This document shows positions 1-7,714 of a stretch of DNA of 64,000 nt, piece after piece; the first letter of the stretch is position 1, and each line of letters begins with the position of its first letter. A model generated the notes under the pieces. It did no database searches. It was not told where the DNA came from and saw only the letters and a program-made list of their open reading frames with translations. A program made the position numbers and the translations under genes. Origin of the DNA: Rhizobium sp. NXC24 (GTDB lineage: Bacteria; Pseudomonadota; Alphaproteobacteria; Rhizobiales; Rhizobiaceae); NCBI RefSeq assembly GCF_002944315.1, contig NZ_CP024314.1, positions 1,674,001-1,738,000 of the forward strand. The letters run 5' to 3'.

Positions 1-1
1 G

Positions 2-2170
2 CTTTACGCGATCCTGGTGCTTGCCGCCCTTCTTTGGGCCATATGGGAGGTTGGTTTCGATTGGTGGCAGCTTGGTCCGCGAGGGGGTGTCATCATTCTG
101 ATCGGCCTCTGGCTGCTCACCCCCTGGATCAGACGTCCGCTCGGTTTCCGCAGCCCAACCGGCATCGACTATGCCGCAAACCCCTGGCCGCTTGCCGTGC
201 CGCTGATCGTCGCCATCCTCGTCGCTCTCTATTCGATGACCACCGATCCGCACGATCGTTCCGGCGATTTGCCGACAACGGTTGCGGCCAATGCGCCGAT
301 GGGCGGCAACGTACCGGATGGCGAATGGCATCAATATGGCCGGACACCGTTCGGCCAGCGCTATTCGCCGCTCGATCAGATCAATGTCCAGAATGTCGCC
401 GATCTGAAGGAGGTCTGGCGATATCAAACCGGCGACGTAAAGCGCCCCGACGATATCGGCGAGACGACCTATCAGGTAACGCCGCTCAAGGTAGGCGATA
501 CCCTCTATCTCTGCACGCCGCACAATCTGGCAATCGCGCTCGACGCGCAAACCGGCACGGAGAAATGGAAATTCGACGCCAATTCCGGAATGAACCCGGA
601 TCGGCAACATCAGACATGCCGTGGCGTCACCTATTATCACGATGAGGCAGCAACCGCAGGTGCGCCCTGCGCCGACCGCGTCTATCTGCCGACGTCAGAC
701 GCGCGGCTGATCGCGCTCGATGCAGTCAACGGCAAAATTTGCACGAGCTTTGCCAATCAGGGTGTGCTCCATCTCGAGGCCGGAATGAAATATAATCCGG
801 CAGGTTACTATTACTCGACCTCGCCTCCCGTTGCCGTAGCGGGCAAGCTGATCGTCGGCGGGGCCGTCAACGACAATTATTCCACGCAGGAGCAATCCGG
901 TGTCATCCGCGCCTTCGATATCAACACCGGCGCGCTTTTCTGGAACTGGGACTCCGGCAACCCGGACCAAACCACACCCCTGCCGGCCGGGCAGACCTAC
1001 ACCACCAACTCGCCCAATAGCTGGTCGGTGTTCAGCGTCGATCAGGCACTCGGCATGGTCTATATTCCGCTTGGCAATCAAGTCCCCGATCAGCTCGGGA
1101 TGGGCCGAAGCGCAAATGTCGAGCGCTTCTCCTCCTCGGTTGCTGCGCTGGATATCAATACCGGCCAGCTCAAATGGGTTCAGCAATTCGTCCATCATGA
1201 TCTGTGGGACATGGACGTTCCTGCCCAGCCTGTGCTTTTCGACTTGACGAAAACTGACGGCACGTCGGTACCCGCGCTGGTCGCTTCCACCAAGCAGGGC
1301 GACATTTACGTGCTCGACCGACGCACCGGCGCGCCCCTCATTCCGTTCAAGGAAATACCTGCACCCGGCGGCGCCATTCGCGAAGATCACACCGCTCCGA
1401 CGCAGCCGATTTCCGATCTTACCTTCTCACCCCCACCGCTCCAGGAAAAGGACATGTGGGGCGTCACGCTGCTCGACCAACTTGCCTGCCGCATCGCGTT
1501 CCACCGCTACAAATATGAAGGCCGTTATACACCGCCGTCGCTGAAGGGATCGATCATCTATCCCGGTAATTTCGGTACCTTCAACTGGGGCAGCGTCGCC
1601 GTCGATCCCGAGCGCCAGATCATGTTCGGAATGCCGACCTATCTCGCCTTCACATCCACGCTCGTTGCCCGTGCGGACATTCCCGCGAGAGCTCAGGACC
1701 AGAAGGGCAGCGAGCAGGGACTGAACCGAAACGAAGGCGCGCCATACGGCGTCTATATGGGGCCGTTTCTCGGACCCCTTGGCATCCCCTGCCAAGCGCC
1801 GCCATGGGGTTACGTCGCGGGCGTCGATCTTAGGAGCGGCAAGATCGCTTATCAGCACAAGAACGGCACGGTGCATGACATGACGCCGCTGCCCCTTCCC
1901 TTCAAGGTCGGCGTTCCCGGCATCGGCGGACCGATCATCACAAAGGGCGGCGTTGCCTTTCTGGGAGCGGCGGTCGACAATTATCTGCGCGCCTACGATG
2001 TCACGACCGGACGGCAGCTTTGGGCAGCCCGCCTGCCGGCGGGTGGCCAGGCGACGCCGATGACCTATACGGCGGGCGACAACAAGCAATATGTCGTCAT
2101 GGTGGCCGGCGGCCACGGTTCAATCGGCACCAAGCCCGGCGACTATGTTATCGCCTACCGGCTGCCGTAG
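2..2170 (+). CDS. gcd: Membrane-bound PQQ-dependent glucose dehydrogenase, 5'-truncated by window edge
   Basis: Quinoprotein that oxidises glucose to gluconolactone on the periplasmic side and passes electrons to ubiquinone. The frame is open from base 2, so the real start lies outside the window; the GTG at 17 is internal, because the WAIWEVGFD...PRGG segment aligns with the membrane-spanning N-terminal region of enteric Gcd, after its first helices. About 717 residues are visible against a usual length near 790. The periplasmic beta-propeller begins near residue 95 (DGEWHQYGRTPFGQRYSPL). The HHDLWDMDVPAQP motif carries the conserved catalytic Asp, and the C-terminus (AGGHGSIGTKPGDYVIAY) is the typical family end. 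The downstream gene is on the opposite strand, so this transcript ends here. Confidence 0.95.
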   Translation, partial: LYAILVLAALLWAIWEVGFDWWQLGPRGGVIILIGLWLLTPWIRRPLGFRSPTGIDYAANPWPLAVPLIVAILVALYSMTTDPHDRSGDLPTTVAANAPMGGNVPDGEWHQYGRTPFGQRYSPLDQINVQNVADLKEVWRYQTGDVKRPDDIGETTYQVTPLKVGDTLYLCTPHNLAIALDAQTGTEKWKFDANSGMNPDRQHQTCRGVTYYHDEAATAGAPCADRVYLPTSDARLIALDAVNGKICTSFANQGVLHLEAGMKYNPAGYYYSTSPPVAVAGKLIVGGAVNDNYSTQEQSGVIRAFDINTGALFWNWDSGNPDQTTPLPAGQTYTTNSPNSWSVFSVDQALGMVYIPLGNQVPDQLGMGRSANVERFSSSVAALDINTGQLKWVQQFVHHDLWDMDVPAQPVLFDLTKTDGTSVPALVASTKQGDIYVLDRRTGAPLIPFKEIPAPGGAIREDHTAPTQPISDLTFSPPPLQEKDMWGVTLLDQLACRIAFHRYKYEGRYTPPSLKGSIIYPGNFGTFNWGSVAVDPERQIMFGMPTYLAFTSTLVARADIPARAQDQKGSEQGLNRNEGAPYGVYMGPFLGPLGIPCQAPPWGYVAGVDLRSGKIAYQHKNGTVHDMTPLPLPFKVGVPGIGGPIITKGGVAFLGAAVDNYLRAYDVTTGRQLWAARLPAGGQATPMTYTAGDNKQYVVMVAGGHGSIGTKPGDYVIAYRLP

Positions 2171-2200
2171 GGCGAATAGCGGCTGAACGCGAGTTGCGGC

Positions 2201-2791
2201 TTAGGCATTCGCAGCGATGCTGAGGAATTTCTCTGCGGTAATGAGATCGAGCTGAACCGAAAAGCGGTCGTTTAGAAGCTCGAGCGAGGCATCGTGCGTC
2301 TCGTCCGTGCCGCTGCAAACCGCATCCTTGAGCAGCACGACCCGGTAGCCGAGGTCGATGGCGCCGAGCGTCGTCGCCAAGACGCAAACATCCGTCTCGC
2401 CACCGCTGATGACGAGGGTCGTGACCTGTTCATTGGCGAGTGCAGCATGAAAGCGGCCGCCTACCCAGGGCGAATAAACCCGCTTGTCGAACACCCGCGC
2501 CGGAGGCACGAGATCAGCCAGCGGCTGCACCAGCCCCACCATCTCGGAAGGCAGGTGCTCTCCAGTCATCATCCACCATTTCATATAGTAGTCACGCCAC
2601 TGACCCCATACGTCATCGACCGTACGAGGCGGTACGAACCGCGTGAAGATCGTACGCTCCGGATACGCCCCGCTCACTTCCCTGACCTGTGGGAGAATGC
2701 GGTCCATCCACGGAACAAACCATGGGGTTTCCTCCGCAAACATGCGTTGCATGTCCACACATACATGCCGCCAACTGCCAAGCGCCTTCAT
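2201..2791 (-). CDS. Isochorismatase-family cysteine hydrolase
   Basis: 196-aa alpha/beta cysteine hydrolase of the isochorismatase/nicotinamidase superfamily. The catalytic triad is visible: Asp13 (VDMQ), Lys103 (FDKRVYSP) and Cys136 (ETDVCV). The cis-peptide region SGGETDVCV is typical. I chose the ATG at 2791 because GGAGGA lies 5 bases upstream; the longer frame to 2818 has no good ribosome site. The substrate cannot be told from sequence: members act on isochorismate, nicotinamide, peroxyureidoacrylate or other amides. The gene stands alone, convergent with gcd and divergent from the GFA gene. Confidence 0.85.
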   Translation of the reverse strand: MKALGSWRHVCVDMQRMFAEETPWFVPWMDRILPQVREVSGAYPERTIFTRFVPPRTVDDVWGQWRDYYMKWWMMTGEHLPSEMVGLVQPLADLVPPARVFDKRVYSPWVGGRFHAALANEQVTTLVISGGETDVCVLATTLGAIDLGYRVVLLKDAVCSGTDETHDASLELLNDRFSVQLDLITAEKFLSIAANA

Positions 2792-2997
2792 CCGCTCCTC
2801 CGTTTTCAGCCATAACAATCGCGACAGCGGCGAGTTCCTGAGCAGCCGAACTTCGGAAGATACTGATCTCGAAAAACAGCAGAGGAGGTTGTCGATCTCG
2901 GGAACATTTCGCCAATTTCGCGTGTTTCCGATTCACATGAGACGTCAGGTTGCGCTCATGTTGTTCTGGCCCAAAAAACGGAACGGAGGCTTTTGAA

Positions 2998-3390
2998 ATG
3001 ACATTGCGACATGGAGCATGCCGCTGCGGAAGAGTTCGCTATTCCGTCAGCGGCGAGCCGAACCGCGTCGGCATCTGCCATTGCACCGACTGCCGACAGG
3101 AAAGCGGCTCGGCCTTTACGTTTTTCGGAATCTGGGAGGCCGAGGCATTCTCGACGACGGGGGAGACAGCCGTCTACGAAGGCCGGAGGTTCTGCCCTCA
3201 TTGTGGGTCGCATGTTTTTGCGATTGACGACGTCGAAGCCGAGATCAAGCTCGGAAGCCTCGATACCGCGCCGACCGGTATGGTTCCGACCTACGAACTT
3301 TGGGTAAAGCGGCGCGAACCCTGGCTGAAACCTCTGCCGGGAGCGGAGCAATATGACCAAGACCGGCTAGCCGATCAGACCAGACTTTAA
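2998..3390 (+). CDS. GFA (CENP-V/GFA domain) zinc-binding protein
   Basis: 130-aa protein of the glutathione-dependent formaldehyde-activating enzyme-like family. The zinc ligands are visible as C8xC10, C27xC29xxC32 and C66xxC69, the usual layout of this beta-tent fold. Start at 2998 is set by GGAGG 8 bases upstream; the upstream ATG frame lacks one. Most small GFA proteins do not have proven formaldehyde/glutathione activity, so only the fold and metal sites are claimed. Divergently transcribed from the isochorismatase gene. Confidence 0.85.
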   Translation: MTLRHGACRCGRVRYSVSGEPNRVGICHCTDCRQESGSAFTFFGIWEAEAFSTTGETAVYEGRRFCPHCGSHVFAIDDVEAEIKLGSLDTAPTGMVPTYELWVKRREPWLKPLPGAEQYDQDRLADQTRL

Positions 3391-3488
3391 GACGAACTGC
3401 CGCGCATATCGAAAATGCGCGGATCTCCATAAGATTGGGGCATTGGGTAAACACGCAGGTTAGGCGCGTCTCGTAGATGAGGCGTGCC

Positions 3489-4427
3489 TCAATGCTCGAC
3501 CCGCAAGACGATTTTGCCGCGATTATGTTCGTTTTGAATTGCCTCTTGCGCCGCGCGAGCCTGTTCGAGCGCATAGACGCGGCGAACCTCCACGCGCACC
3601 TTTCCCTCTTCGATCAGACGGCTGATTTCGGCAAGCTGCGCCCCGTTCGGCTGCGCCGTATAGCGAACGGCGCGCATCCCGAGCTCGCTGGCACGGTTCT
3701 TGTCGGGCTGGGTCAGCGTCGAAACGAGGATACCACCCGGCTTTACCACACCGAACGATCGCTCCTGGGTTTCGCCGGAGATCAGATCGAACACCATGTC
3801 CACGGGCTCTATCGCATCCTCGAAGCGCTCGCTCTTATAATCGATGACCTGATCGGCCCCGAGGGAGCGCGCGAAATCCATGTCGGCGCTGGAAACCGTC
3901 GTCGCGACCCAGGCGCCTTTCGCCTTTGCAAACTGAATGGCCAAGTGGCCGACGCCGCCTGCACCGCCATGGATGAGGACGCGCTGCCCGGCCTGGAGCC
4001 CGCCATGATCGAACAGGCCCTGCCATGCGGTAATGCCCGCCAGCGGAATTGCGGCAGCTTGTACCGGGTTCATCAATCGGGGCTTCGGCGCTATTTCTTC
4101 CGGCCTGGCGATGACGAATTGTTCGTAACCGCCGTGTCTGGGATTAAGAAAGGCGTACACCGCATCACCTGGCCGAAAGGCGGCGACCCCGTCGCCCATC
4201 TTCTCGACCGTTCCGCAGACATCACGGCCGAGCACGTATGGCAAATCCTCTTCCTGGACAGCCGGATAGTTTCCTTCGCGCATCTTCCAATCGACAGGAT
4301 TGACGCTGGCCGCTTCGACACGGATCAGGATTTCGTCGATCTTGGGCTCAGGACGTTCGATTTCTTCGAGGCGAAGGACTTCTGGTCCGCCGAATGCGTG
4401 GATGCGCACAGCTTTCATGACGCTCAT
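3489..4427 (-). CDS. NADP-dependent quinone oxidoreductase-like MDR enzyme
   Basis: 312-aa medium-chain dehydrogenase/reductase of the zinc-independent quinone oxidoreductase type. The N-terminal GroES-like domain has FGGPEVLRLEEIERPEP and AASVNPVDWKMREG. The Rossmann domain has the GGAGGVGHLAIQFAK nucleotide-binding loop near residue 155. Zinc-ligand cysteines of classical alcohol dehydrogenases are absent. The ATG at 4427 follows GAGGAGA at good spacing. It may reduce quinones or alkenals; the exact substrate is unknown. Same strand as the 70-aa gene and DUF763 gene upstream, but with a gap of about 110 bases. Confidence 0.88.
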   Translation of the reverse strand: MSVMKAVRIHAFGGPEVLRLEEIERPEPKIDEILIRVEAASVNPVDWKMREGNYPAVQEEDLPYVLGRDVCGTVEKMGDGVAAFRPGDAVYAFLNPRHGGYEQFVIARPEEIAPKPRLMNPVQAAAIPLAGITAWQGLFDHGGLQAGQRVLIHGGAGGVGHLAIQFAKAKGAWVATTVSSADMDFARSLGADQVIDYKSERFEDAIEPVDMVFDLISGETQERSFGVVKPGGILVSTLTQPDKNRASELGMRAVRYTAQPNGAQLAEISRLIEEGKVRVEVRRVYALEQARAAQEAIQNEHNRGKIVLRVEH

Positions 4428-4538
4428 CGTTTCTCTCCTCGCGGTTTGAGAATGAAATCTCGCCGGTCGGGCGCAACTGCTTTTCGCGGTCCTTTGCGGA
4501 CACTGCGCATTTTCAGAGATTGCGGTGGCCGCTCCGGG

Positions 4539-4751
4539 TCAGCGAGCGTTGATTGACGGCAGGAAGGACATCACCTCGTTGCGGCGTCTGGGGCTCAGCG
4601 TCTCGATGCGCTCGCTCCAGAAGCTCTCCGCTTCAGGCGGGTCCGGCTCCCAGCAATTTGTCGACAGGATGTTGTCGTCCATCACCAGCAGACGATGGCC
4701 ACCCAACCGCAAATATTCCGTCGCCAGTTCTTTTGCAGCATTCGTCATCAT
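4539..4751 (-). CDS. Small conserved-looking protein of unknown function (70 aa)
   Basis: The reading frame stays open far upstream, but the likely start is the tandem ATG at 4751/4748, preceded by AAGGAGCAGGACG. The product is acidic and Trp-containing (CWEPDPPEAESFWSERIE), with no membrane segment or known motif I recognise. It sits 80 bases downstream of the DUF763 gene on the same strand and could be co-transcribed. Function unknown. Confidence 0.5.
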   Translation of the reverse strand: MMTNAAKELATEYLRLGGHRLLVMDDNILSTNCWEPDPPEAESFWSERIETLSPRRRNEVMSFLPSINAR

Positions 4752-4830
4752 CGTCCTGCTCCTTGCGCCGATCATACGAACGTCAACAATCGAGCGGGTA
4801 TTATGTTCCCTTTGGCGCAAAAGCCTCTCG

Positions 4831-6120
4831 TTAACCTTTTGAAGGCTGCCGGCGTCTTTCTGTCTCGTCTTCGGGATAGGCGGGAGGCTCCCAGCCGAAG
4901 ACGCTGCGCCCGCCGTAAAAAGCGGACCTGTCGAATTCGCCGGCAACGATCTCCTTGAGATCGGGGCCAGTGACATATCGCTCCAGCATGCGCGACTGAT
5001 CGTCCAGGCGTTTCAGCGCCTGCAACTCCTCGTCACGGCCGAGCCGCCCTTTCCGCACCGCCGATTTCATCACCTTGATGGTCTCGTCGTAGACTTTCAA
5101 CGGAACTGGGAACGGGTGGCGATCCTTGCCGCCATGCGCCAGCGAAAAGCGTGCGGGATCGGAGAAACGATAGGGAGCGCCATGTACGACCTCGGCAACC
5201 ATTGCCAATGCCTTGACCGTTCTGGCGCCAACGCCGGGCGTCAGCAGCAAGCTCTCGAAATCCACCGGCCCGCGATCGGCGGCTGCCGCCAGGTTCCCGT
5301 GCAGGCGCCGCATGTTCACATCGGTTTCGCGAACATCGTGATGGGCCGGCATAATCAGATGTGGCAGCATGGGTTGCGTGTTGTTTTCGGCAACTGCCCT
5401 CGGCTCTGCCTCCAGCGCGGCGACTTCGCGCACGATCCTATCCGGGCCTAACGATGACAGTAGATCGAGCTGACCCGCACGCGACCGGTCGGCGCGCCGA
5501 TCGGCGAGATTGACGATCCGGCCTTGGTCTATTCCCTCGATCGCCGCATGCGGGGAATCGAGAAAGCTCGTCAGCCCTTCGGAAAGCCAATGATACCGCC
5601 GCGCCTGCCGTCGATCGCCGTTCATGCCCTGCTGGACAACGACCCATTTGCCGTCGTCCGTGACGATGAAACCGTGCAGATAGAGATCGAACCCATCCTG
5701 AAGTGCCGCGCTGTCCACCTTGGCGATAAGCCGGCTTGTCGACGCGAGTGCTGCACCGTCGATGCCGACACGATTGCCGATGGCCGCAAGTTCGTCCGGC
5801 GTCTTGCGCGACTGAGCGCCGCGGCCGCCGCAGACGTGAATTCCAAGTTCGCCGGAGAGCGGCGTCAGACCGCGTTTCAGCGCGCCGAGAACGCTGGTGG
5901 TAATGCCGGAGGAATGCCAGTCCATGCCCATGACGGCGCCGAAGGATTGGAACCAGAAAGGGCTGGCGAGCCGCCGCAGCAATTCGTCGCGCCCGTAATG
6001 CTGGACCACCGCCTCGGTAATCACTGCGCCCAGGCGCGTCATCCGGTCGCCGAGCCATTTCGGAACCCGCCCACCATGCAGGGGAAGATCAGCGTTGCCA
6101 GCCCTTTGCGCCAAGTTCAT
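4831..6120 (-). CDS. DUF763 domain-containing protein
   Basis: 429-aa protein matching the DUF763 family, recognised from its N-terminal GNADLPLHGGRVPKWLGDRM block, the HSSGITTSVLGALKRGL and LGIHVCGGRG segments, and the C-terminal LTPGVGARTVKALAMVAEVVHG helix-hairpin-helix-like stretch. The family is widespread in prokaryotes and uncharacterised. The helix-hairpin-helix-like stretch hints at DNA binding, but this is inference. ATG at 6120 with GGAG 4 bases upstream. Complete and apparently intact. Confidence 0.85.
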   Translation of the reverse strand: MNLAQRAGNADLPLHGGRVPKWLGDRMTRLGAVITEAVVQHYGRDELLRRLASPFWFQSFGAVMGMDWHSSGITTSVLGALKRGLTPLSGELGIHVCGGRGAQSRKTPDELAAIGNRVGIDGAALASTSRLIAKVDSAALQDGFDLYLHGFIVTDDGKWVVVQQGMNGDRRQARRYHWLSEGLTSFLDSPHAAIEGIDQGRIVNLADRRADRSRAGQLDLLSSLGPDRIVREVAALEAEPRAVAENNTQPMLPHLIMPAHHDVRETDVNMRRLHGNLAAAADRGPVDFESLLLTPGVGARTVKALAMVAEVVHGAPYRFSDPARFSLAHGGKDRHPFPVPLKVYDETIKVMKSAVRKGRLGRDEELQALKRLDDQSRMLERYVTGPDLKEIVAGEFDRSAFYGGRSVFGWEPPAYPEDETERRRQPSKG

Positions 6121-6186
6121 CGCACTCCGTCTCAGATCGACGCAATGTAATACCGACGACCGGATTGCGCCATGCTCTGCAAAAAC

Positions 6187-7251
6187 CTATCCGATGGCGT
6201 GCCGAATGGTTTTCGAAAGACGCGACAGGAAGGCGGGTCTCGATGAGGCGACCAGCTTCCACGACAAGATCGCCTTCGCCATGCGGCCGGGAAGAACGCC
6301 GACGGAAAGAAACCATGCCGCCAGCATCGCGCGCCGCCGGAGTGAGGCATTCATTTCCAGGCTGGCGACGGCACCGGCGGTACCGAGCGCAAATCTGGAA
6401 TCGCTGACCATGGGATGCTTGGATTTGTCCATGCAAAGCGACGCCAGCCGCTCTTCCAAATGAACGGGGTCGTGGAGATTGACGTCCTCCGGCACCGTCA
6501 GGCCGATCTCGGCCGCCTGATCCGACAAGGCATCAAGCCGATGGAAGTCATGCTCCATTCGCCAGCGCGCGCGCTGGCCGAGTTTCTCCGCAAAGACGGA
6601 GTGATTGGCGCCGTGAATGCGGTAGGCTCCGAGACAGGACTCGATCGACGTCACCTTTCCATGAAGAGGCGTTACGGTGACGAGATAGCCATCGGCGCCC
6701 TGGCGGAAATCCGTCTCCGGAACTGGCATGACCACCTCCAGAGCCGAGCGCTTGAAGGCCAAGCCGCTGGTAACGGTCGTCTGATACCGTCCCCTCTGCA
6801 GCAGCTTTGGGGTGACGTCGCCGGAATCGAACGGGAGCTCCGGAGGTGGGAATACGTCCTTTACCTGCATGTCCTCATCGACCATGTGCAATCTGAACTG
6901 CACCTGGACGGCATCGTCTTCCCAGGCGTCTATGATCTCCGATATGGCGTTCGGGTAGAGATAATCATCGGCGTCGAGAAAGAGGACGACCTCACCCCGG
7001 CTCGCTGCAAAACCGGTGTTGAACGCCGCTCCATGCCCGCCGTTCGTCTTTTTCAAGCAGGTCCTGATTCGGGACCCGTAGGAAGCTAGGACACCGACCG
7101 TATCGTCGGTCGAGGCATCGTCGACGACGATGACTTCCGTATTGTCGTAACTTTGCTCCAACGCACTGTCGATGCAGCGCGGCAGGAAGCGCGCGTAATT
7201 GTAGTTCGAGATGATAATGGAAACTGTAGCACGGTCTGTGATGGGGTGCAT
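6187..7251 (-). CDS. Family 2 glycosyltransferase
   Basis: 354-aa cytoplasmic GT-A glycosyltransferase. The N-terminus shows SIIISNYNYARFLPRCIDSAL, then VVDDASTDDT and the metal-binding VLFLDADDYLYPNAI. These are hallmarks of GT2 enzymes that add sugars to polysaccharide or lipid carriers. The C-terminal third is helical and may be membrane-associated (MLAAWFLSVGVLPGRMAKAIL). It is divergent from the large polyprenol-linked glycosyltransferase gene at 7715, suggesting a shared cell-envelope function. Acceptor unknown. Confidence 0.87.
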   Translation of the reverse strand: MHPITDRATVSIIISNYNYARFLPRCIDSALEQSYDNTEVIVVDDASTDDTVGVLASYGSRIRTCLKKTNGGHGAAFNTGFAASRGEVVLFLDADDYLYPNAISEIIDAWEDDAVQVQFRLHMVDEDMQVKDVFPPPELPFDSGDVTPKLLQRGRYQTTVTSGLAFKRSALEVVMPVPETDFRQGADGYLVTVTPLHGKVTSIESCLGAYRIHGANHSVFAEKLGQRARWRMEHDFHRLDALSDQAAEIGLTVPEDVNLHDPVHLEERLASLCMDKSKHPMVSDSRFALGTAGAVASLEMNASLRRRAMLAAWFLSVGVLPGRMAKAILSWKLVASSRPAFLSRLSKTIRHAIG

Positions 7252-7714
7252 CGCATTGAACCTCGCAAATCTGCTTTGGTCGCGGCGAACCTACTCATTC
7301 AGGTCCTGTGGATTGAAACCCGGTCCGGCGAGCGCAACCCTCCAAAGCTGAAAAGCTGCTGTCACAGACATGCTGCCGATGGGTGGCGAAGAGACGTTTG
7401 ATCTGTCTATACCGCCCCGAGCCTCCCCAGCTTTATGGCTTTTGAATGACCATCACGTTACGGAATCCTGGTTCGACGCCGGCCGGCGGCTCGGCGCGGT
7501 TTGGGTCCTACCGCTTCAGCAAAGACTTAAAAACGGTCTTCAGGTGGCTGTCAGCGTCATTGCCGATAGTCGCGCCGCATCGGAACAGAAAGCCATCTCC
7601 CATGAAGCAAGTGCAGACCCAAAGTTATTATTCGCGCGTTCAGATCCCACCGTATTGGTTTAGGGCTGTACTGACGTCTCCTCGCTCCAGCGCTTTGTCA
7701 TCGTCTGTAAGCCT
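7252..7714. promoter_or_regulatory. 463-base divergent intergenic region
   Basis: Lies between two divergent glycosyltransferase genes and must hold both promoters. Short plus-strand frames here (for example 7446-7718) lack ribosome sites, are biased unlike coding DNA and run into the next gene, so I do not call them. I see no convincing sigma-70 box pair or hairpin. Confidence 0.4.
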